Source: Trichormus sp. NMC-1 (GTDB lineage: Bacteria > Cyanobacteriota > Cyanobacteriia > Cyanobacteriales > Nostocaceae). Taken from it: a stretch of DNA of 56,637 nt. The notes beneath the pieces are model-generated. The model searched no databases. It was given only the letters and a program-made list of their open reading frames with translations, and was not told the origin of the DNA. Numbering within the stretch: the stretch's first letter is position 1; every line of letters begins with the position of its first letter. A program made the translations under genes and the position numbers. The stretch is taken from the NCBI RefSeq assembly GCF_001858025.1, contig NZ_LZQD01000001.1, positions 767,994 to 824,630 of the forward strand, given 5' to 3'. Of the stretch, positions 17,891-28,445 are shown piece by piece.

Positions 17891-20800
17891 CTATTCGTCA
17901 TCTTCTAATGACTCACGAGAGAGTGACTCATAGGTGGGTCTGGGTGGGGTGCGGCGAGTGGCTTGGTCTGCCATTAAATCGACTTCTACATCTAGGGAAC
18001 TGCCGTCGGCTTGGGTTTCGACTTTATGGACGGCGATATCTAAACCCAGTGACTGTAACTCGCGCATCAATACCTTAAAGGATTCTGGGGTTCCCGGGCG
18101 GGGGATGGCTTTGCCCTTAACAATGGCGTTGAGGGCTTCATTTCGTCCTTGCATATCATCAGACTTGACAGTTAGCAACTCCTGCAAGGTGTAAGCTGCA
18201 CCAAAAGCCTCCAGCGCCCACACTTCCATTTCTCCAAATCTTTGACCACCTTGTTGAGCTTTGCCACCCAGAGGCTGTTGAGTCACTAGAGAGTAAGGTC
18301 CTGTGGAACGAGCATGGATTTTGTCATCGACCAAATGCACCAACTTGAGCATATAAGCTACACCCACGGTGATGGCACGGTCAAAGGGTTCCCCAGTGCG
18401 TCCGTCATAAACCATGATTTTGCCGGCATTGTCGGGGTTATAAACCCAATCCTTGCCGGTTTCGTCTCTGGCTTCTTGGAGTTTGCCATGAACAATGCGG
18501 CGGGAAGATTCTTCGCCATACATTTCATCAAAAGGAGTAATCTTAAACCGGACTCCGAGATTATGTCCTGCCCAACCTAATAAACATTCAAACACCTGAC
18601 CGACATTCATCCGGCTGGGTACACCCAAGGGATTGAGGACTATATCTACCGGGGAACCATCGGGTAAGTAGGGCATATCTTCGGCGGGGAGAATGCGAGA
18701 AATGATGCCTTTGTTGCCATGTCGTCCTGCCATTTTGTCGCCGACTTGGATTTTGCGCTTCTGTGCCACATATACCCGCACCACCATATTGGCTCCTGGG
18801 GGTAGTTCATCACCTTGTTCTCTGGTGAACAACCGCACATCTACGACCCGACCTTTTTCACCGTTGGGAACTCGCAGGGAGTTGTCGCGGACATCACGGG
18901 CTTTTTCACCAAAGATAGCTCGGAGGAGTTTTTCTTCTGGGGGTTGGTCAGATTCACCTTTGGGCGTGACTTTTCCCACGAGAATATCTCCAGCTTCTAC
19001 CCATGCACCAATGCGAATTATGCCTTGTTCATCTAACTGTCTGAGGGCATCTTCACCGACGTTGGGAATTTCTCTGGTGATTTCCTCTGGTCCCAGCTTG
19101 GTTTGTCGAGCTTCGATTTCATATTTTTCGATATGAATAGAAGTATAGATATCGTCTTGCACCAAGCGTTCGGAAATCAAAATCGCGTCTTCGTAGTTGT
19201 AGCCTTCCCAAGGCATATAAGCCACGACGATGTTTTGTCCTAATGCCAGTTCTCCTCCTTCTGTGGAAGAACCATCAGCCAAAACCTGACCGGCTACGAC
19301 TTTTTCGCCGGTTCTCACCAATGGTTTTTGGTTCAGGCAGGTATCTTGGTTAGAGCGTTGGTATTTGGAAAGAACGTATCTAATCTCTTTGGGAGGGGAA
19401 GAAGAGGCAGGGCTTGTGGAGGATATGCTCAGAGCCTGCGGTTCCCTGATTCGGACTCGAATTTCTGCGGCATCGACATAGACAACGTCGCCATCAGTGC
19501 GGGAAACTATCACCATACCGGAGTCTCTCGCGCCCTGGGCTTCTAAGCCTGTGCCAACAAGGGGGCGTTCTGGTTTGAGCAGGGGGACAGCTTGGCGTTG
19601 CATATTGGAACCCATCAGCGCCCGGTTCGCGTCGTCGTGTTCCAAGAAGGGAATCATGCTGGTGGCGACTGAGACTATCTGCACTGGGGAAACTGCCACA
19701 TAGTCTACTTGTTCGGGGGTGGTGGTTGCCCAATCTTGGCGATAGCGAACTGGAACTTGGGGTCCCTTGATGTAGCCGTTTTCATCTAGGGGGATATCAC
19801 CTGTGGCTGTTCTCAGGTCGTCTTCTTCGTCGGCGGTCATGTATACCGGCTGGACATCAAACCGCACTCGACCGTTTTCTACTGGTCTAAAAGGTGTTTC
19901 TAAAAAGCCGTATAAATTAACACGGGCATGGGTAGCTAGGGAACCAATCAGTCCGGCGTTGGGACCTTCTGGAGTTTCAATGGGGCAGATGCGGCCGTAG
20001 TGGCTGGGGTGAATATCTCGGACTGCGAAGCCGGCTCTTTCTCTGGTTAATCCTCCTGGTCCTAGGGCGCTGAGTCGGCGTTTGTGGGTCAGTTCTGCTA
20101 GGGGGTTGGTCTGATCCATAAACTGGCTGAGTTGGCTAGAGCCAAAGAATTCTTTGATGGCTGCTACTAGGGGCTTGGGGTTGACCAGGGAGGCGGGGGT
20201 GAGAACTTCGGCATCTGATACGGTCATCCGTTCGCGAATGATGCGTTCTAGGCGATTCAACCCGACTCGGACTTGGTTCTGGAGCAGTTCGCCGACGCTT
20301 CTAACTCGGCGATTTCCCAGGTGGTCGATGTCGTCTATGTTGCCGATGTCATATTCGAGGTTAATGAGATAATCAACGGCGGCTAAGATATCCCCAGGTG
20401 TCAACACGCGCATGGTGTCGGGGACTGATAGACGCAATTTTTTGTTGAGTTTGTAGCGACCAACTCGTCCTAGGTCATAGCGTTTGGGGTCAAAGAAGCG
20501 AGAGTCGAGGAGTTGTTGCCCACCCAGGACTGTTGGTGGTTCACCCGGACGCAGTTTGCGATACAATTCCATCAGAGCTTCTTCTTCGGAGAACTGCCCT
20601 TCTTTTTCGATGGTTTTTTGGAAATATTCTGGGTGACGCAGGGCATCAAAGATTTCGTTGTCTGATAAACCTAAAGCTTTGAGCAGTACTTGTGCCGACA
20701 GTTTGCGGGTTTTGTCGATGCGAACCCACACCAAATCGTTACGGTCTGTTTCAAATTTCAGCCATGCACCTCGGTTAGGAATTAAGCTGGCTGAATATGT

Positions 20801-21235
20801 TCTTCGTCCGTTTTTATCAATTTCTGATTTGTAGTAAACTCCAGGACTCCGCACTATTTGGTTGACGATGACTCGTTCTGCGCCGTTGATAATAAACGTA
20901 CCGCGATCGGTCATCAGGGGCAAGTCGCCAATGAATACTTCTTGTTCTTTGATATCTCCGGTTTCTTTGTTCAGCAAGCGTGTGGGGACATACATCTGTA
21001 CAGCGTAGGTGCTATCCCGGCGTTTGGATTCTTCGACGCTGTACTTGGGTTCTTTGAGTTTGTAGCTGTTTCCTAAAAAGTGCAGTTCCAGTTTGCCAGT
21101 GTAGTCTGTAATTGGGCTAAAGGAGTTTAGCTCTTCTATTAACCCTTCTTCTAAAAACCAGCGGAAGCTTGAACGCTGGATTTCAATCAAGTCGGGTAAC
21201 AGAAAGGCTGGTTCCATATATGTTTCGTTAGTCAT
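17891..21235 (-). CDS. rpoB: RNA polymerase beta subunit
   Basis: Beta is a core catalytic subunit; 1114 residues is typical for cyanobacteria. The fork-loop/rifampicin region is conserved ([20 protein letters not shown], then [16 protein letters not shown]) and looks like the sensitive type. Also present are [34 protein letters not shown] and the catalytic-site [15 protein letters not shown]. The C-terminus has [20 protein letters not shown]. The start [20 protein letters not shown] matches the family. A gap of 861 bp separates it from tatD upstream, so it probably has its own promoter. Confidence 0.98.
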   Translation of the reverse strand: MTNETYMEPAFLLPDLIEIQRSSFRWFLEEGLIEELNSFSPITDYTGKLELHFLGNSYKLKEPKYSVEESKRRDSTYAVQMYVPTRLLNKETGDIKEQEVFIGDLPLMTDRGTFIINGAERVIVNQIVRSPGVYYKSEIDKNGRRTYSASLIPNRGAWLKFETDRNDLVWVRIDKTRKLSAQVLLKALGLSDNEIFDALRHPEYFQKTIEKEGQFSEEEALMELYRKLRPGEPPTVLGGQQLLDSRFFDPKRYDLGRVGRYKLNKKLRLSVPDTMRVLTPGDILAAVDYLINLEYDIGNIDDIDHLGNRRVRSVGELLQNQVRVGLNRLERIIRERMTVSDAEVLTPASLVNPKPLVAAIKEFFGSSQLSQFMDQTNPLAELTHKRRLSALGPGGLTRERAGFAVRDIHPSHYGRICPIETPEGPNAGLIGSLATHARVNLYGFLETPFRPVENGRVRFDVQPVYMTADEEDDLRTATGDIPLDENGYIKGPQVPVRYRQDWATTTPEQVDYVAVSPVQIVSVATSMIPFLEHDDANRALMGSNMQRQAVPLLKPERPLVGTGLEAQGARDSGMVIVSRTDGDVVYVDAAEIRVRIREPQALSISSTSPASSSPPKEIRYVLSKYQRSNQDTCLNQKPLVRTGEKVVAGQVLADGSSTEGGELALGQNIVVAYMPWEGYNYEDAILISERLVQDDIYTSIHIEKYEIEARQTKLGPEEITREIPNVGEDALRQLDEQGIIRIGAWVEAGDILVGKVTPKGESDQPPEEKLLRAIFGEKARDVRDNSLRVPNGEKGRVVDVRLFTREQGDELPPGANMVVRVYVAQKRKIQVGDKMAGRHGNKGIISRILPAEDMPYLPDGSPVDIVLNPLGVPSRMNVGQVFECLLGWAGHNLGVRFKITPFDEMYGEESSRRIVHGKLQEARDETGKDWVYNPDNAGKIMVYDGRTGEPFDRAITVGVAYMLKLVHLVDDKIHARSTGPYSLVTQQPLGGKAQQGGQRFGEMEVWALEAFGAAYTLQELLTVKSDDMQGRNEALNAIVKGKAIPRPGTPESFKVLMRELQSLGLDIAVHKVETQADGSSLDVEVDLMADQATRRTPPRPTYESLSRESLEDDE

Positions 21236-22027
21236 GCCTCTACCTTTGTCAACCTGGTTAAACTATCCCTTGAACACTGCTATTGATCATGTTCTAGACC
21301 ATAGCTCGTGTCGTTAGCTGTTGGGGAAATCTTCTTCACATCACCTACTACTGTTAACAGGTGAAAAAGCAACCGCAGCGATTAAATCTGGAATGGGCGA
21401 TTAAAAACGGAGGTAATCGCCCTTGATTCGGAAGCAAGGAACGCTAAAATACATAAAGAATGAATTATTTCAACGATGATAGTTGAGATATTCCTGACTT
21501 TGATTTGCATATCCTCACTTCCTCTCCAAATAAAGCGTTAATTAATCTACGCTGTCACACTGTTGTGTCTTTATAAGACCTAATCTATACTCACAGTGAG
21601 GTCCCAAATCTGAATAATCCGCGAGATACAGATCCGAATCGGGATGGATTTATTTGGCTGGATTTTACTCACAAGGCTATTACGTTTAAGAATTTTCTAT
21701 CTATAGGTTCAATACACAAAAATCCACTTCTGCACGAAAGTCCCGATTAACTTTTAGGTAGCCTCGGTTGGTTATCTACTGAGAGCATCCGCTTGTAGAG
21801 ATAGATATATGACCATGTAATTCTGGTTTTTATCTGAAAAAAAGCTCACAAATCTCCTATCACGACGGTCAACTTAGTAACAGCGTTGAATAATGAGGTC
21901 TCTGAGAATTTGCAAATTCCTCCATTTACCATTATGGCGCAAGCAAAATGTTTTAGAGGGAATAATATTAGCACATTTTTGCCCTCCTCAGTCTTATGTT
22001 TTATCAGACTGCTACAAAACAGTCAGA
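21236..22027. promoter_or_regulatory. Long rpoB upstream region
   Basis: About 790 bp between the tatD terminator hairpin and rpoB hold no convincing gene; the short open frames have no coding character. The region must include the rpoB promoter and probably a long 5' leader on the minus strand. A CCGCGAGATACAGATCCGAATCGGG patch (21618 on) can form a weak hairpin. I could not identify exact promoter boxes. Confidence 0.45.
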
Positions 22028-22050
22028 AGAAAGCAGGGGGATTGCTTTCT
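22028..22050 (-). terminator. Possible terminator of tatD
   Basis: AGAAAGCA and TGCTTTCT form an 8-bp stem with a 7-base loop 47 bases beyond the tatD stop. On the minus strand it is followed by TCTGACTGTTTTG, which has only a weak U-tract, so termination is uncertain. Confidence 0.45.
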
Positions 22051-22096
22051 TTAATGCTGAATCAGCCAAGGGCTACACACCTAATTTGATCGTACT

Positions 22097-22882
22097 TTAT
22101 AAGGACAGACCGAATAGTTGGCAAGCATTTTTGGTGGTTTGATGTGCAATTGTTTCTACAGTTTCCCCCCGCAACTTAGCTACTTGCTCCGCTACATAAC
22201 GGACATAGGCGGGTTCATTGCGTTTTTCACCTCGTTTGGGTACGGGAGCCAGAAAAGGGCAATCTGTTTCAATTAATAGGCGATCGCTACTCACCATAGC
22301 CGCGGATGCTTGTATGGATTTAGCTTTATTAAAGGTTACTGTCCCACTAAAGCTAATGTAGAAGCCTAAATCGAGGAACCATTGGGTTTCTTCTGGCGTT
22401 CCACCCCAACAATGCATCACACCTCGCACCCTTTCTCCTTGACTATTGCGCCATTTTTGCAAGACTTCTTTCATCGCCACTGCTGCGTCACGACAATGGA
22501 TGATCACTGGTAAATTCAGTTCGGATGCGATCGCCAGTTGCTCCTCAAATACCATGATCTGTTGCTCATAGTTATTTGCTTTGTAAAAATCAAGTCCCAT
22601 TTCCCCTATTGCTACCACTTTGGCATCTGAACCTGCCAGAAATTTGATTTTCTCGGCTGTTTGTTGGTGCCATTTGACAGCATCTAAAGGATGTAAGCCT
22701 ACTGCAAAACTGAGTTCAGGAAACTGAGCGGCTATGGCTTGAATACTGGCAAACTCTTCAGGATGAACACAGGAGTGTACTAACCGTACTACTCCTGCTT
22801 CTTGCCAACGCGATCGCACGGTTGCTAAATCTGGCTGAAAAAGGTCAAAGTTAAGATGTACGTGGGTGTCTATCAGTTGCAT
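22097..22882 (-). CDS. tatD: TatD family metal-dependent DNase
   Basis: 261 residues of the amidohydrolase-type TatD family, a metal-dependent 3'-5' exonuclease. The metal ligands are in place: DTHVHLNF (His7, His9), GEMGLDFYK (Glu), [16 protein letters not shown] and [10 protein letters not shown] (Asp). Length is normal. It starts 36 bases after rpsT ends and is probably cotranscribed with it; this rpsT-tatD-rpoB order is usual in cyanobacteria. Confidence 0.95.
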   Translation of the reverse strand: MQLIDTHVHLNFDLFQPDLATVRSRWQEAGVVRLVHSCVHPEEFASIQAIAAQFPELSFAVGLHPLDAVKWHQQTAEKIKFLAGSDAKVVAIGEMGLDFYKANNYEQQIMVFEEQLAIASELNLPVIIHCRDAAVAMKEVLQKWRNSQGERVRGVMHCWGGTPEETQWFLDLGFYISFSGTVTFNKAKSIQASAAMVSSDRLLIETDCPFLAPVPKRGEKRNEPAYVRYVAEQVAKLRGETVETIAHQTTKNACQLFGLSL

Positions 22883-22918
22883 GGTTTGTCAGTTGTCAGT
22901 TTGCTACTGAACTATTGA

Positions 22919-23206
22919 CTAAACGTTGAGTGGTTTGAGTCGGTGAGCTAATGTGGACTTTTTCCTAGACCCATTATTGGGATGAAGCACACCGCGCTTT
23001 ACAGCTTTATCAATTTTGCTGTAAGCCTCGGACATCCGATCATCCACAGCTTTTTTTGATTCTGGGGTAGGATTAGCTTTATAGAGTTCAACAGCACTAA
23101 AGTACTTTTTCATCAGCGTCTTTACTGCTGATTTGTATGCTTTATTACGCAGTCGGTTACGTTCTGCGATTTCGGCGCGCTTAAGAGCAGATTTTGTATT
23201 CGCCAC
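22919..23206 (-). CDS. rpsT: 30S ribosomal protein S20
   Basis: S20 binds 16S rRNA in the small ribosomal subunit. I start at the GTG at 23206 ([23 protein letters not shown]), which matches the family N-terminus. The longer frame from 23239 adds eleven unrelated residues. The product is 95 residues, lysine-rich and helical, with the typical [16 protein letters not shown] near the C-terminus. It heads the rpsT-tatD pair. Confidence 0.95.
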   Translation of the reverse strand: MANTKSALKRAEIAERNRLRNKAYKSAVKTLMKKYFSAVELYKANPTPESKKAVDDRMSEAYSKIDKAVKRGVLHPNNGSRKKSTLAHRLKPLNV

Positions 23207-23864
23207 AGTCAATTCCAAAAAGACTATTAATATGTACACACACTACTAGGCTTACTAGTATAGCATCCAAATTGCCAATGTTATAATTTCTGCAAAAAAT
23301 CTCACAAACAATTACAAATTGCCATAAACTCTAGCAGCGACAAGGAAAAGGTTGAAGAAGACACGGGGAAAGAGGGACACGGGGACACGGGGACGCGGGG
23401 ATAATCTCACCGCGTCTCTCCATCACCGCGTCACCGCGTCCTCTTCCTCCCCCTTCACCGACAAAGATTGGGAGACAGGAAAAAACCCTAAACCTCATAG
23501 GCAGATTCTGGGTTAAAAAATTCACAAAATATTTAACTATAGCGCCTTTTGAACCTTTTAAAGATGTAGGGAAAAAAGCAGATAACTACTTTTGAGTGCC
23601 GTGATAAAATGGTTATTGTATAAATACCAAGGGATAGAAGGGCTGTGAAAAGAGTCAGACAAGCTCCCTAGCGCTAGACTAACAAGCTGGCAGGAATAAA
23701 AAAATAGCTTTTGAGCAAATCATCTGTTGGCAAATCTGGGAGTATCAAAAAAATCCAGGTTAAGCTAAAGAAGAGGGTTAGAATAAGCTTTATCTCCTAA
23801 TGGGTCAAGAGCAACACTAATTCTCAACCAGAAATATTTATAGTTTTGGCATTGTCCTTACTCC
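23207..23864. promoter_or_regulatory. Divergent rpsT/hisD region with dispersed repeat
   Basis: 658 bp between rpsT (minus) and hisD (plus). The left third carries the GC-rich dispersed repeat (23374-23445). The right part is AT-rich with possible promoter sequences for hisD around 23592-23624 (TTGAGT and TATAAA, but 21 bases apart). An open frame at 23331-23525 is made of repeat sequence and is not a gene. Confidence 0.4.
23374..23445. repeat. GC-rich dispersed repeat, intergenic copy
   Basis: GGGACACGGGGACACGG, then ATAATCTCACCGCGTCTCTCC and ATCACCGCGTCACCGCGTCC. The same order of blocks occurs, inverted, inside rpoC2 at 11649-11723 and in its duplicate. This intergenic copy shows that the rpoC2 stretch is a mobile or recombinogenic repeat family, not rpoC2 sequence. 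Confidence 0.8.
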
Positions 23865-25184
23865 ATGCTGCGAATTATTACTCAGCAGGCAGACGTTAGC
23901 GCAGAACTGCAACGTATCTGTGAACGTCTCCGACGCGCCGAAGGCGATCGCACCCCTGATGAACAATTGCTTCACAAAGAAGCAACGGTGCGGGAAGTGT
24001 TGCAAGCAGTGAAACGCCAAGGCGACAAAGCTGTATTGCATTACACTGCCGAATTTGACAACCAAACCCTGAACCCTGAAGAATTAAGGGTTACAGGTTC
24101 AGAACTGGATGCAGCCTACCAACAGGTATCGAAGGATTTGCTCCAGGCGATTCGGCTGGCCAGCAGTCAAATTGAAGCATTTCACCGACAGCGAGTACCA
24201 AAAAGCTGGGTACATTTTGGTGACGATGAAGTAGTGCTAGGTAAACGCTATACCCCTGTAGACAGGGCGGGTTTATACGTGCCTGGAGGTCGCGCCAGCT
24301 ACCCAAGTACAGTACTGATGAATGCGATTCCAGCCAAAGTAGCTGGAGTACCCCGTGTGGTGATGGTAACACCACCCGGCGCAGGCAAGGCGATTAATCC
24401 AGCAGTGTTAGTGGCAGCCCAAGAAGCAGGGGTACAAGAAATTTATCGCGTGGGAGGCGCTCAAGCGATCGCAGCTTTAGCTTATGGCACAGAAACGATT
24501 CCCAAAGTGAATGTGATTACTGGGCCTGGTAACATCTATGTCACCTTAGCCAAAAAATTAGTCTATGGAACAGTGGGTATTGATTCATTAGCAGGACCTA
24601 GCGAAGTGCTGGTTATTGCTGATGAAACAGCTAATCCTGCACACGTAGCAGCAGATTTATTGGCGCAGGCTGAACATGATCCAATGGCGGCGGCGATTTT
24701 GTTGACAACAGATGCTGGGTTGGCGAAAAAAGTCCAATTAGCTGTGGATAGACAATTAGTAGATCACCCCCGCAGGATAGACACAGAAAAAGCGATCGCT
24801 CACTATGGCTTAATTGTTGTAGTCGAATCCCTAGAAGCAGCAGCAGAACTCTCAAATGAATTTGCTCCTGAACACCTAGAATTAGAAGTTAAAGATCCTT
24901 GGTCTTTAATGTCTCAGATTCGCCATGCTGGCGCTATCTTCCTCGGTTACTCAACACCAGAAGCCGTAGGTGACTATTTGGCTGGGCCTAACCACACCTT
25001 ACCAACTTCTGGTGCTGCCCGTTACGCTTCTGCTTTGGGTGTTGAAACTTTCCTTAAGCATTCTAGTATAATACAATACTCGCATACTGCATTGCAAAAC
25101 GTTGCCAGTGCAATTGACGTACTAGCTAATGTTGAAGGTTTGCCTTCCCATGCTGATTCAGTAAGACGACGAGTTGAAGAGTGA
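23865..25184 (+). CDS. hisD: Histidinol dehydrogenase
   Basis: HisD oxidises L-histidinol to L-histidine in two NAD-dependent steps, the last reactions of histidine synthesis. The 439-residue protein shows the family landmarks: YVPGGRASYPSTVLMNAIPA, VGGAQAIAALAYGTETI, GPGNIYVTLAKKLVYG, and the zinc-ligand segment LLAQAEHDPMAAA. SNEFAPEHLEL and the C-terminal GPNHTLPTSGAARYASALGV are also present. The start ATG at 23865 gives MLRIITQQADVSAELQ. It stands alone, as usual in cyanobacteria, where his genes are scattered. Confidence 0.96.
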   Translation: MLRIITQQADVSAELQRICERLRRAEGDRTPDEQLLHKEATVREVLQAVKRQGDKAVLHYTAEFDNQTLNPEELRVTGSELDAAYQQVSKDLLQAIRLASSQIEAFHRQRVPKSWVHFGDDEVVLGKRYTPVDRAGLYVPGGRASYPSTVLMNAIPAKVAGVPRVVMVTPPGAGKAINPAVLVAAQEAGVQEIYRVGGAQAIAALAYGTETIPKVNVITGPGNIYVTLAKKLVYGTVGIDSLAGPSEVLVIADETANPAHVAADLLAQAEHDPMAAAILLTTDAGLAKKVQLAVDRQLVDHPRRIDTEKAIAHYGLIVVVESLEAAAELSNEFAPEHLELEVKDPWSLMSQIRHAGAIFLGYSTPEAVGDYLAGPNHTLPTSGAARYASALGVETFLKHSSIIQYSHTALQNVASAIDVLANVEGLPSHADSVRRRVEE

Positions 25185-25364
25185 TTTAGAAGGCATATTT
25201 TTTCTTAAAGCACTTGACACAAGTTACTCCCTAGTTTAATTTAGTGAGTTTGTGACTTTAATAAACTAAAGTAAAGATCACATTTGGGAAATTAGGTGGT
25301 GTTAACACCAATTAAAATCCCTAGGTGATAGTTTTAGGGGTCTACTTTTGAGGAGACAAAAGCG

Positions 25365-25793
25365 GTGTTAAAGACTATTTTAGTAGCTCTGGATGGCTCG
25401 GAAATTGCAGATAGAGTAATCCAGACTTTAGATGATTTGGTGCTGTCATCAAACACCAAAGTTATTCTTTGTCATGTATTTCCTACAGCAGAGTCAGAAA
25501 TAGAATTACCCGCTGATCTTCCTCTCCCAGAGTCAACTAATGTTTCTTATTTCCATATTGAAAAGCAACTGCAATCCTACCAAGAAAAGTTATCAGTAAA
25601 AAGTGAACTAGAACTAGTCAGCGGTGATCCTGCTGATGAAATTGTCCGACTAGCTAATATTTATAAAGCCGATTTAGTTTTAATTGGTAGTCGTGGTTTA
25701 ACTGGGATGAAGAGAATTGTTCTAGGTTCTGTTAGCACTCAAGTCATGGAAGAAGCTAATTGTTCGGTATTGGTGGTGAAAGCAGGTAAGTAA
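25365..25793 (+). CDS. Universal stress protein (UspA family)
   Basis: 142 residues with a single Usp domain. It begins MLKTILVALDGSEIADRVI and ends with an ATP-binding loop, GSRGLTGMKRIVLGSVS, followed by the last strand CSVLVVK. Members that have this G-2x-G-9x-G(S/T) loop bind ATP. The start is GTG at 25365 with AGGAGA at 25351-25356 as Shine-Dalgarno. It lies 180 bases after hisD and probably has its own promoter. Target and inducing stress are unknown. Confidence 0.92.
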   Translation: MLKTILVALDGSEIADRVIQTLDDLVLSSNTKVILCHVFPTAESEIELPADLPLPESTNVSYFHIEKQLQSYQEKLSVKSELELVSGDPADEIVRLANIYKADLVLIGSRGLTGMKRIVLGSVSTQVMEEANCSVLVVKAGK

Positions 25794-26173
25794 TTGATAA
25801 TTGATAATATTGCAGAATTCAGGTAGGGGTTTAGCAATCCTAAACCCTGGAATGTCCTAACCACCTTGGCTGTTGTTATAATAAACCCACATTCCGCACT
25901 TCAAAATATATTATCGCTCTTTTTAAGAATTATTCCTAATAATGGTCATAATATTAAGTATTAATATTTAAATATACTGGTAATTTGTGTTATTTATTTA
26001 ACTATATTACATGGTGAGGTGCGGAAAGTAGGACAATAAGAAACTATTCATATACCTTTGCCACTTGAAGGAATTTTTTAGGACTTATTGTTTTTGCTAA
26101 GTTTCAGAGAAAACGGAGTTCATACATCAACTCAGCCTCGTAAATTTGCGAAGGTATTATCAACATAACGATA
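25794..26173. other. Intergenic region, 380 bp, with hairpin at 25827-25847
   Basis: GGGTTTAG and CTAAACCC form a perfect 8-bp stem with loop CAATC 34 bases after the stress-protein gene; no U-tract follows. The rest is AT-rich without a recognisable gene. It lies between a plus-strand gene and the 3' end of a minus-strand gene. Confidence 0.5.
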
Positions 26174-26764
26174 CTAGCCGCAGCTAGGATGAAGTAAGGT
26201 TTTGTAATCGACATTCCAAATCCGAGCTAGTCCTTTAGCATTTAGTTCTGCTCTTATTAGGTCTTTGGCTTGACAAGCATCGGCAATTATCTTAATGTAA
26301 TTACTCGTAATTTCACTTTCACTTCTTTGTTTTTGAATATCTACTAATTGACGATTAGTTTCAGCATTTGTTTGATCGGGTGAGCTAAAGGAATGAATTA
26401 CACCAATAACTCCTTCAATTTGATTGCCTCCTGTACCATTAAGATTATTAGTGGGAGTAGTACGCATAATGGCAAAACTACAAGTACCGCCACAGTTTGG
26501 ATAGTTTAGCGATCCTGTATTAGAGTTGACGTTTGCATAATTATTTGAGCCTGTTTGTAGTAGTGTGGTAGGAGTGACAGTGAGTGATCCAGCACTTTGG
26601 GTAGCAGAAGAGGTAACAGAAGCTTGTTCTGTTGTAGATTGAGTTGCATCTCCTCCACCTGATAATGCTTTATCTACATTCATTGGTAAGTAAAAAAGAC
26701 TTGTCAATACAGTAACTAATATTTTATTTTTTGATCTATTTTTATTATTGATAAGTGTTTGCAT
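26174..26764 (-). CDS. Secreted protein of unknown function
   Basis: 196 residues, not recognised. I start at the ATG at 26764 (MQTLINNKNRSKNKILVTVLTSLFYLP), which gives a signal peptide. The longer frame begins in a palindromic repeat (MPTERFAIAFF) and is not credible. The mature part is low-complexity Ser/Thr/Gln-rich, then has SLNYPNCGGTCSFAIMRTTP with a Cys pair that could form a disulfide. A helical C-terminus with two more cysteines follows (DACQAKDL, HPSCG). Upstream on the same strand is the lectin/M23 protein gene. Confidence 0.65.
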   Translation of the reverse strand: MQTLINNKNRSKNKILVTVLTSLFYLPMNVDKALSGGGDATQSTTEQASVTSSATQSAGSLTVTPTTLLQTGSNNYANVNSNTGSLNYPNCGGTCSFAIMRTTPTNNLNGTGGNQIEGVIGVIHSFSSPDQTNAETNRQLVDIQKQRSESEITSNYIKIIADACQAKDLIRAELNAKGLARIWNVDYKTLLHPSCG

Positions 26765-26800
26765 AATTGTTTCTAGTGATTTCAATCTATAAAAAGAAGT

Positions 26801-26876
26801 GGCGATGCCTACGGCGAGCGAAGCTATCTCTATCCATAGAAAAAATGCGATAGCGAAGCGCTCCGTAGGCATCGCC
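26801..26876. repeat. Large inverted repeat of Nostoc type
   Basis: Arms GGCGATGCCTACGG (26801-26814) and CCGTAGGCATCGCC (26863-26876) are perfectly complementary. The inner sequence GCGAAGC/GATAGCGAAGCG is partly self-complementary. This interspersed palindrome lies in the presumed promoter region of the 26174-26764 gene. Confidence 0.85.
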
Positions 26877-26920
26877 AGACTTCAACGTAAGAGTCATCCA
26901 CCTATCAACCAATAAAACAC

Positions 26921-27931
26921 TTATGGACGAGTAAGCGCTCTTTTGAAATGAGTGAGTTTGCCTACTAAATCCCCAACATTCTCAAGCTGAAATCCGTTAG
27001 CTGCGGTCAGAGGTACTGAAGAACCGGGGGTACATCTAGAACTCCTGCGCCCCTCTAAGTGGATGTGAGAAAAATAACCATTTGCTGCTCTTTGCGAAGA
27101 TGTAGTACCCAAAACTTGACCACGATTAACAGTTGCTCCATTCTGAACAGAGCGATTTATGTGACCAATTAGCATACTCCGATTGCTATCTATTGATAGA
27201 CAAACTAAGTCTGAGTTAATGTAGTAGATCTTTCCGGCCGCAGGAGCAAGAACTTGACGATTAGCAGAACGATTTTGCTGCCCCCAACAAGCATTATTGC
27301 TACCAAAATCTTGACCCACTGATAAATCTAGGGCAAAAGAGTTTTGATGAGATACAGAACCTCGATATCCTTGACATACATACCAAGTTTCTCCTCGGTT
27401 AAAGGGTAAGATAACTTGACCTTGAGGGGGTGGTGGTGGTGGCGTTGATCCGTTCTTAAATCGTTGATTGGGATTGTTGGGATCGCATTGCCATACATGG
27501 ACTGTACCACCATTGTTACGGGTGGGGCTGTCTACACAAAGATTTGTGCCTGTACGCTGGATTTGAGAGAAGCCATTACCCAAAGAGATAATGTTAAAAT
27601 TCTGGTCAGGATCGCTAGGATCGCAAGGCCAAGTATTAACTACACCTCCATTTGTCAGATAATGTGAATTTAGACATTTGCCAGTAGAATTATGTCGAAG
27701 GAGAGTGCCGCCACGATTACCTGATATGCGATCAAATTGTTGATCCCGATCAGTAGAACTGAAGTCCCAAATTGACATCACAGGATTTCCATCAACTCTG
27801 CGAAAATTGTTGTTGGTATTGAGAGCCTTGTTACCATCAACAATAAAGTTTTCCGCTAAAGCGGCAGAACTACCAATCGTTATACCAATTGCAGTGCCTA
27901 GAACTAATACAGAAAGGTTAAGCTTGTTCAT
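26921..27931 (-). CDS. Secreted ricin-type lectin / M23 peptidase-like protein
   Basis: 336 residues. A signal peptide (MNKLNLSVLVLGTAIGITIG, cut near ALA-ENF) is followed by a beta-trefoil lectin domain (about residues 30-165). Its repeats carry GNRGGTLLRHNSTGKCL, HYLTNGGVVNTWPCDPSDPDQNF and GGTVHVWQCDPNNPNQRF. A proline-rich linker (GSTPPPPPPQ) leads to an M23/LytM-like domain with HQNSFALDLS, GKIYYINSD, MLIGHINRS and FSHIHLEG. The H-x-H and Asp ligands are visible, so it may be an active glycan-bound endopeptidase. It would act on the cell wall or sheath of itself or other cells. Function is inferred from domains. Confidence 0.85.
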   Translation of the reverse strand: MNKLNLSVLVLGTAIGITIGSSAALAENFIVDGNKALNTNNNFRRVDGNPVMSIWDFSSTDRDQQFDRISGNRGGTLLRHNSTGKCLNSHYLTNGGVVNTWPCDPSDPDQNFNIISLGNGFSQIQRTGTNLCVDSPTRNNGGTVHVWQCDPNNPNQRFKNGSTPPPPPPQGQVILPFNRGETWYVCQGYRGSVSHQNSFALDLSVGQDFGSNNACWGQQNRSANRQVLAPAAGKIYYINSDLVCLSIDSNRSMLIGHINRSVQNGATVNRGQVLGTTSSQRAANGYFSHIHLEGRRSSRCTPGSSVPLTAANGFQLENVGDLVGKLTHFKRALTRP

Positions 27932-28445
27932 GATTTATCTCTTAAATTGACTGAATTTCACTTTCTTTAGCTCTGTTGTTGTGGTTAATTACTCTACAGG
28001 TGTCTAGTTGAATCTCATTGAGTAGTTACAATTGATTCGCTTATATCTAGCATCACTTGTTTGTAAAAAAAAACACCAGCGTTTGCACTGATGTTTTTCC
28101 CAACCCAAAATCATCTAATTTTCATCAAAATGGCAAATTTATGAAATTATGGTGAAATTGAACAGCTACTATCAATTAGATAAAAAAGTAAAATTAATGA
28201 CAAGTAAGCACCACATACTATCACAAGTACAAAGCTGTTAATAACCAGTAAAGGTTGGCTTTTGAGCAGAATTTCGTCAAAATATTATTTAGCATAAAAA
28301 CAAGTATCGCTTTTAACAATATTTAGCCATTTACTGCATAATTACGTAAAAGCGAAACAAATCCAAAGACCTACGTTAAAATACTGATAAAAACCTCAGC
28401 GAACCTCCGCGCTACCTCCGCGCCCCTCTGCGTTAAAAAACTCTT
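27932..28445. other. Intergenic region, 514 bp
   Basis: AT-rich DNA holding the promoter of the lectin/M23 gene and the 3' flank of the SRPBCC-like gene. It ends with a CTCCGCGCTACCTCCGCGCCCC repeat (28402-28434), a dispersed type also found near 32252 and 35310. No gene is seen. Confidence 0.4.

Noticed and set aside
21886-22089. 67-codon plus-strand frame upstream of rpoB
   Set aside because: No family resemblance, covers the tatD terminator hairpin and has poor coding character.
23331-23525. 64-codon minus-strand frame between rpsT and hisD
   Set aside because: Consists mainly of the GC-rich dispersed repeat; no Shine-Dalgarno.
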